Positions 60,759 to 64,000 of a stretch of 64,000 bases of DNA are shown here, in pieces (position 1 is the first letter of the stretch; every line of letters begins with the position of its first letter). The DNA comes from PoT sp049331405 (lineage in GTDB: Bacteria; Planctomycetota; Planctomycetia; Isosphaerales; Isosphaeraceae), in NCBI RefSeq assembly GCF_049331405.1, contig NZ_CP186274.1, forward strand, positions 8,804,001 to 8,868,000. Reading direction: 5' to 3'. The translations under genes were made by a program, and so were the position numbers. Under the pieces are notes generated by a model that ran no database searches, had not been told where the DNA came from, and saw nothing but the letters and a program-made list of their open reading frames with translations.

Positions 60759-62261
60759 TCAGTTCGAGCCCTCGTCGTCCTTGGTGCTCTTCTTGAGGGC
60801 GGTCGCGTTCGGGTCGGGGACGTGCTTGGTGGGCATCGGGGCGTGGATCCGCTCGCGCCACTCGACCAGCTTGCCGTGCAGCTCGCTGACGCGCTCGGGC
60901 GAGGCCTTCGCGAGGTCGTTCTTCTCGCCCGGATCGTTTTTCAGGTTGTACAGCTCGATCTTGCCCGTCTCGAAGAACTCGATCAGCTTCCAGTCGCCGG
61001 CGCGGATGGCCCCGGCGGGGGTCGTCCGCCAGCTCCCGGCGCCCGCGCCGAGGTAGCCGGGGAAGTGCCAGTAGAGGGCCTCACGATCGAGCCTGGTCTT
61101 CTCCCCCTTCAGCAGGCCGAGGTAGCTGACGCCGTCGAGCGGGTAGCCTTCGGGGGCCTTGGCCCCGGCGAGTTCCAGGAGGGTCGGGTAGAGGTCGACG
61201 CTATTGATCGGCTCGCCCTGGGTCTGCCCCTCGGTGATCTTGCCCGGCCATCGGAAGACGTAGGGGACGTGGATACCCCCTTCGTAGAGCATCCCCTTGC
61301 CGCCGCGGAGCGGGGCGTTGTCGGTGATGTCGTTCCCCTTCTTGATCCCCTCGCGGATGTACCCGCCGACGCCGCCGTTGTCGCTGGCGAAGACGACGAG
61401 GGTGTTCTCCGAGAGCTTGAGGTCGTCGAGGGTCTTCACGATCCGGCCGACGCTCTCGTCGACACTCGCGATCATCGCCGCGTAGGTGGGGTCATGATGC
61501 CCCCCCTGGGCCGCCTTCTTCTTGAAGTGCTCGATCAGCTCCGGCTTCGCCTGGTGGGGCGCATGCACGCCGAAGTGCGTCAGGTAGAGGAAGAAAGGAC
61601 CTTCCTTGTGACGGCCGATGAAGTCGACGGCGCGGTCGGTCAGGAAGTCGGCCAGATACGTACCCTTGGGGTAATCGACCTTCGGCAGGGTGTCGAATTC
61701 GAAGTGCTTGCCCGCCGAGACGATCGCCTCGTCGAACCCGCGCTGGGAGGGGTGGAACTTGCCTTGCTGGCCGAGGTGCCACTTGCCGAACATCCCGGTC
61801 GAGTACCCGGCCGCCTTGAGGCTCTGGGCGAGCGTGATCTTCTCGAGCGGCAGGTTCTGCACGTTGTCGACCGGCTTCAACGGGCGGGTCCGCCAGGCGA
61901 ACCGCTCGATCGAGCCGACCGTGTAGATCCCCGTCCTCGGCCCGTACTGCCCGCTCATCAGCGCCGCGCGGGTCGGCTGGCAGTTGGGACCGCACGTGTA
62001 CGCATTCGTGAACCGGACCCCTTGAGCGGCGAGCCGGTCGATATTTGGCGTCTCGTAATATTTGCTCCCGTTGCAGGCGACGTCGGTGAACCCGAGGTCG
62101 TCCGCCAGGATGTAGACGACGTTCGGCCTCGAGGGCTTCTCCCCTTCGGCCGCCCCGCTCGCCCCGCAGGTCGCCAGCCACGCCAGGGCCCCCAGCGCGA
62201 CCCGCCATGCGGCGGGCCGGCGAAGGCGTCGGGCGAGGTTATCTGCATTCGAAAGGTGCAT
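60759..62261 (-). CDS. Exported type I sulfatase
   Basis: 500 residues with signal peptide (VALGALAWLATCGASGAAE). It hydrolyses sulfate esters, in planctomycetes often those of sulfated polysaccharides. Motifs: NVVYILADDLGFTDV with the calcium-binding aspartates; the formylglycine site CQPTRAALMSGQ with Cys94; GKWHLGQQG; and FLYLTHFGVHAPHQ. Cys94 must be converted to formylglycine by a maturation enzyme, not found in the window. It is 53 bp downstream of the second sulfatase, likely one operon. Confidence 0.93.
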   Translation of the reverse strand: MHLSNADNLARRLRRPAAWRVALGALAWLATCGASGAAEGEKPSRPNVVYILADDLGFTDVACNGSKYYETPNIDRLAAQGVRFTNAYTCGPNCQPTRAALMSGQYGPRTGIYTVGSIERFAWRTRPLKPVDNVQNLPLEKITLAQSLKAAGYSTGMFGKWHLGQQGKFHPSQRGFDEAIVSAGKHFEFDTLPKVDYPKGTYLADFLTDRAVDFIGRHKEGPFFLYLTHFGVHAPHQAKPELIEHFKKKAAQGGHHDPTYAAMIASVDESVGRIVKTLDDLKLSENTLVVFASDNGGVGGYIREGIKKGNDITDNAPLRGGKGMLYEGGIHVPYVFRWPGKITEGQTQGEPINSVDLYPTLLELAGAKAPEGYPLDGVSYLGLLKGEKTRLDREALYWHFPGYLGAGAGSWRTTPAGAIRAGDWKLIEFFETGKIELYNLKNDPGEKNDLAKASPERVSELHGKLVEWRERIHAPMPTKHVPDPNATALKKSTKDDEGSN

Positions 62262-62314
62262 GGATAAAACTCGCTGGAATCTTTGATTGAAGGAGGGGAT
62301 CTTGGCTCAAGGCC

Positions 62315-63724
62315 TCAGCGGTTCCGGGCTGCGGCCCTGGTCCCGCCGACGCCCCAGAGCGGCTTGGCGAGCTCTTGATTCCAGGCCTTCCAGGTCCGGC
62401 GCAGCTCCTCGACCTTGTCAGGCTGGCTCGAGGCCAGGTCGTTGGCCTCGCCGATGTCCTCGGCCAGGTTGTAGAGCCGCTCCTCGGTGACCTTCATCTG
62501 CTGGGGGCGGGAGACGGTGCCGGCCTCGTCCACGGCCTTGTCGTAGCTGACGAGCTTCCAGGCTCCGCGGCGGATCGCATGCTGCTCGCCCAGGCGCCAG
62601 AAGAGGGACTCGTGCGGCTGCCCTTTGTCCTTGCCGGTGAGGAAGGGGAGGAGGTTCACGCCGTCGAGCTTCCAGTCGCCTTTCGCCTCGACCCCGACCG
62701 CCGCGAGCGCCGTGGGGAGGACGTCGAGCTGGATGACGGGCTTGTCATAGGTCGTGCCGGCGGCCAGATCCTTGTTCCCCTTCCACTGCACGACGAACGG
62801 GACGTGGATGCCCCCTTCGAGGGTCGTGCGCTTCGAGCCCCGCAGCGGGGTGTTCTTCGAGGCGTTGATGGTCGTGCCCAGCAGGGTCGGCCCGCCGTTG
62901 TCGCTGAAGAAGAAGATCAGGGTGTTCTCCTCCTGCTTCGCGGCGCGGAGGGACTCGAGCACCTTGCCGATCGACTCGTCCATCGCCACGAGCATCGCCG
63001 CATACTTCCGGCGCTCGGGATCCTGGATCGAGGCAAACCTGGCGAGCCGCTCGTCGGTGGCGTCCATCGGCGTATGCACGGCGTTGAACGCGAGGTAGAG
63101 GAAGAACGGATCCGCCTTGTGCTTCTCGACGAACGCGACGGCCTCGCGCCCGAAGGCGTCGGTCAGGTACTCCTTCTCCTCCACGACCTCCGTGCCGCGA
63201 TAGATCGGGGCCCCCTTGCCCGGCACATACGTGTGCGCCCCGCCGAGGAACCCGAAGTACTCGTCGAAGCCCCGTTTCTGGGGATGGAACTGCGGGGCCG
63301 CCCCGAGGTGCCACTTGCCGACGAGGCCGGTCGTGTACCCCGCGTCCTTGAACCGATTGGCGATCGTCGTCTCGGTCGTGGGCAACCCGATCGGCGCCCC
63401 GTTGTCGGCCTCGCCCGGGTTGAACTCATGCCCGAAACGCTGCTGGTATCGACCCGTCAGCAGGCCCGCTCGCGTCGGGCTGCAATAAGGCCCCGAGACG
63501 TAGCCGTTGGTGCAGCGGACGCCCCCCTTCGCCAGGGAGTCGATGTTCGGCGTCGGGATATCCTTCACCCCCTGGAACCCGACGTCGGCGAACCCCATGT
63601 CGTCCGCCACGATGACCAGGACATTCGGCTTCCCCGCCGCCTCGGCCGCGGAGGCCCCGCAGAGCCCGACCAACCCGCCGAAGAACCACATGCCGAACCA
63701 CCGAACCGATCGCGAAAATCGCAT
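62315..63724 (-). CDS. Exported type I sulfatase
   Basis: 469 residues with a signal peptide (WFGMWFFGGLVGLCGASAAEA). Motifs: NVLVIVADDMGFADVG, formylglycine site CSPTRAGLLTGRY (Cys81), GKWHLGAAP, FLYLAFNAVHTPMD and DNGGPTLLG. It differs clearly from the neighbouring sulfatase, so the two probably cut different linkages of the same substrate. ATG 63724 is chosen because GAGGGTG lies just upstream; ATG 63736 is in frame too. First gene of the pair. Confidence 0.92.
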   Translation of the reverse strand: MRFSRSVRWFGMWFFGGLVGLCGASAAEAAGKPNVLVIVADDMGFADVGFQGVKDIPTPNIDSLAKGGVRCTNGYVSGPYCSPTRAGLLTGRYQQRFGHEFNPGEADNGAPIGLPTTETTIANRFKDAGYTTGLVGKWHLGAAPQFHPQKRGFDEYFGFLGGAHTYVPGKGAPIYRGTEVVEEKEYLTDAFGREAVAFVEKHKADPFFLYLAFNAVHTPMDATDERLARFASIQDPERRKYAAMLVAMDESIGKVLESLRAAKQEENTLIFFFSDNGGPTLLGTTINASKNTPLRGSKRTTLEGGIHVPFVVQWKGNKDLAAGTTYDKPVIQLDVLPTALAAVGVEAKGDWKLDGVNLLPFLTGKDKGQPHESLFWRLGEQHAIRRGAWKLVSYDKAVDEAGTVSRPQQMKVTEERLYNLAEDIGEANDLASSQPDKVEELRRTWKAWNQELAKPLWGVGGTRAAARNR

Positions 63725-63978
63725 GCGCACCCTCATTCTCTATTCGACGCCAGGCAGCCGACGCCAATCGCCATTCGAAATGCCTATCTCGTCAATCAAC
63801 ATACTCAAGCTATCCCGCGGAGTCCAGACTCGGCGGGGATCCTCGCGAACGTCGGACCGGGGGTTAAACCAGCCTCGAGCCCTTTGGGTTCGATTTTCTC
63901 GGTAACTTCATCTCAAGGATCCCGCGGCCATCGGCCTGCATCGCCGTGTGGTCAGCCTGGGCCAAAGAGAGACACCCG

Positions 63979-64000
63979 ATGAATGACGATAGCTCAACGC
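63979..64000 (+). CDS. Possible start of a further gene, cut by the window end
   Basis: ATG 63979 is preceded by AGAGAGA at suitable spacing and begins MNDDSST. Only seven codons are visible, so the call rests on start context alone. The gap 63725-63978 shows no other feature. Confidence 0.3.

Noticed and set aside
1..64000. CRISPR arrays, prophage, integrase/transposase or toxin-antitoxin loci
   Set aside because: No regularly spaced repeats, no phage structural or recombinase motifs and no recognisable TA pair were seen on either strand.

Overview
The window is a high-GC (roughly two thirds G+C) chromosomal segment of a planctomycete, most likely of the family Isosphaeraceae (Singulisphaera / Paludisphaera / Aquisphaera-like). 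The evidence is the gene content: a linked cytochrome c-DUF1592 protein and DUF1552 protein, two sulfatases, an ECF sigma factor next to a Ser/Thr kinase-TPR protein, a second sigma factor fused to an NTF2-like domain, a secreted protein with the planctomycete LEPRxLL-type N-terminal signal, BlaI/M56 regulators, and dispersed hairpin repeats. No phage, plasmid, transposase, CRISPR or rRNA gene is visible; the only tRNA is tRNA-Ser(GCU). I found no complete defence or biosynthetic cluster.

Layout. 1-270 is the tail of a gene cut by the window edge, followed by a 260-bp element with 48-bp perfect terminal inverted repeats. 725-10477 is a tripartite efflux locus: permease and lipoprotein adaptor in one minus-strand operon and two tandem TolC-like outer-membrane factors in another, with a small Gly/Tyr-rich secreted protein between them. 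10764-14133 holds a double-domain glycerophosphodiesterase and a divergent Tat-exported dimethylformamidase-like protein. 14331-17001 is a BlaI/M56 regulatory pair with its own operators. 17363-20709 holds a WD40 lipoprotein, two paralogous small membrane proteins and an orphan D12-class adenine methyltransferase. 21014-24809 is the cytochrome/DUF1592-DUF1552 pair.

24865-31450 has two unknown small proteins, the ECF sigma-NTF2 fusion and a biliverdin-type bacteriophytochrome hybrid kinase; a second copy of the paired hairpin element lies at 30561-30790. The tRNA gene follows, then the sigma factor-kinase operon (31967-36376), the LEPRxLL protein, and a 2725-residue alpha-2-macroglobulin-like protein with TPR ends and no thioester. 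Then come a NIPSNAP protein, an HD-GYP phosphodiesterase, a CbiMQO-type nickel/cobalt importer with a clear promoter, and a ceramidase-like enzyme.

54345-60606 is the most intriguing stretch: a Ser/Thr kinase (reading frame broken just before its membrane segment) carrying five Thr-x-x-Glu repeats, a secreted protein of unknown function, a membrane-anchored M48 protease, and a protein with two FHA domains joined to an ABC-2-type membrane domain but lacking the ATPase. FHA domains bind phosphothreonine, so these genes may form one phosphorylation-controlled envelope module; that is inference from gene order and motifs. The window ends with two tandem sulfatases and the possible first codons of another gene.

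Nearly all genes are flanked by very long open frames on other strands or frames; I treated these as by-products of GC-rich codon use.
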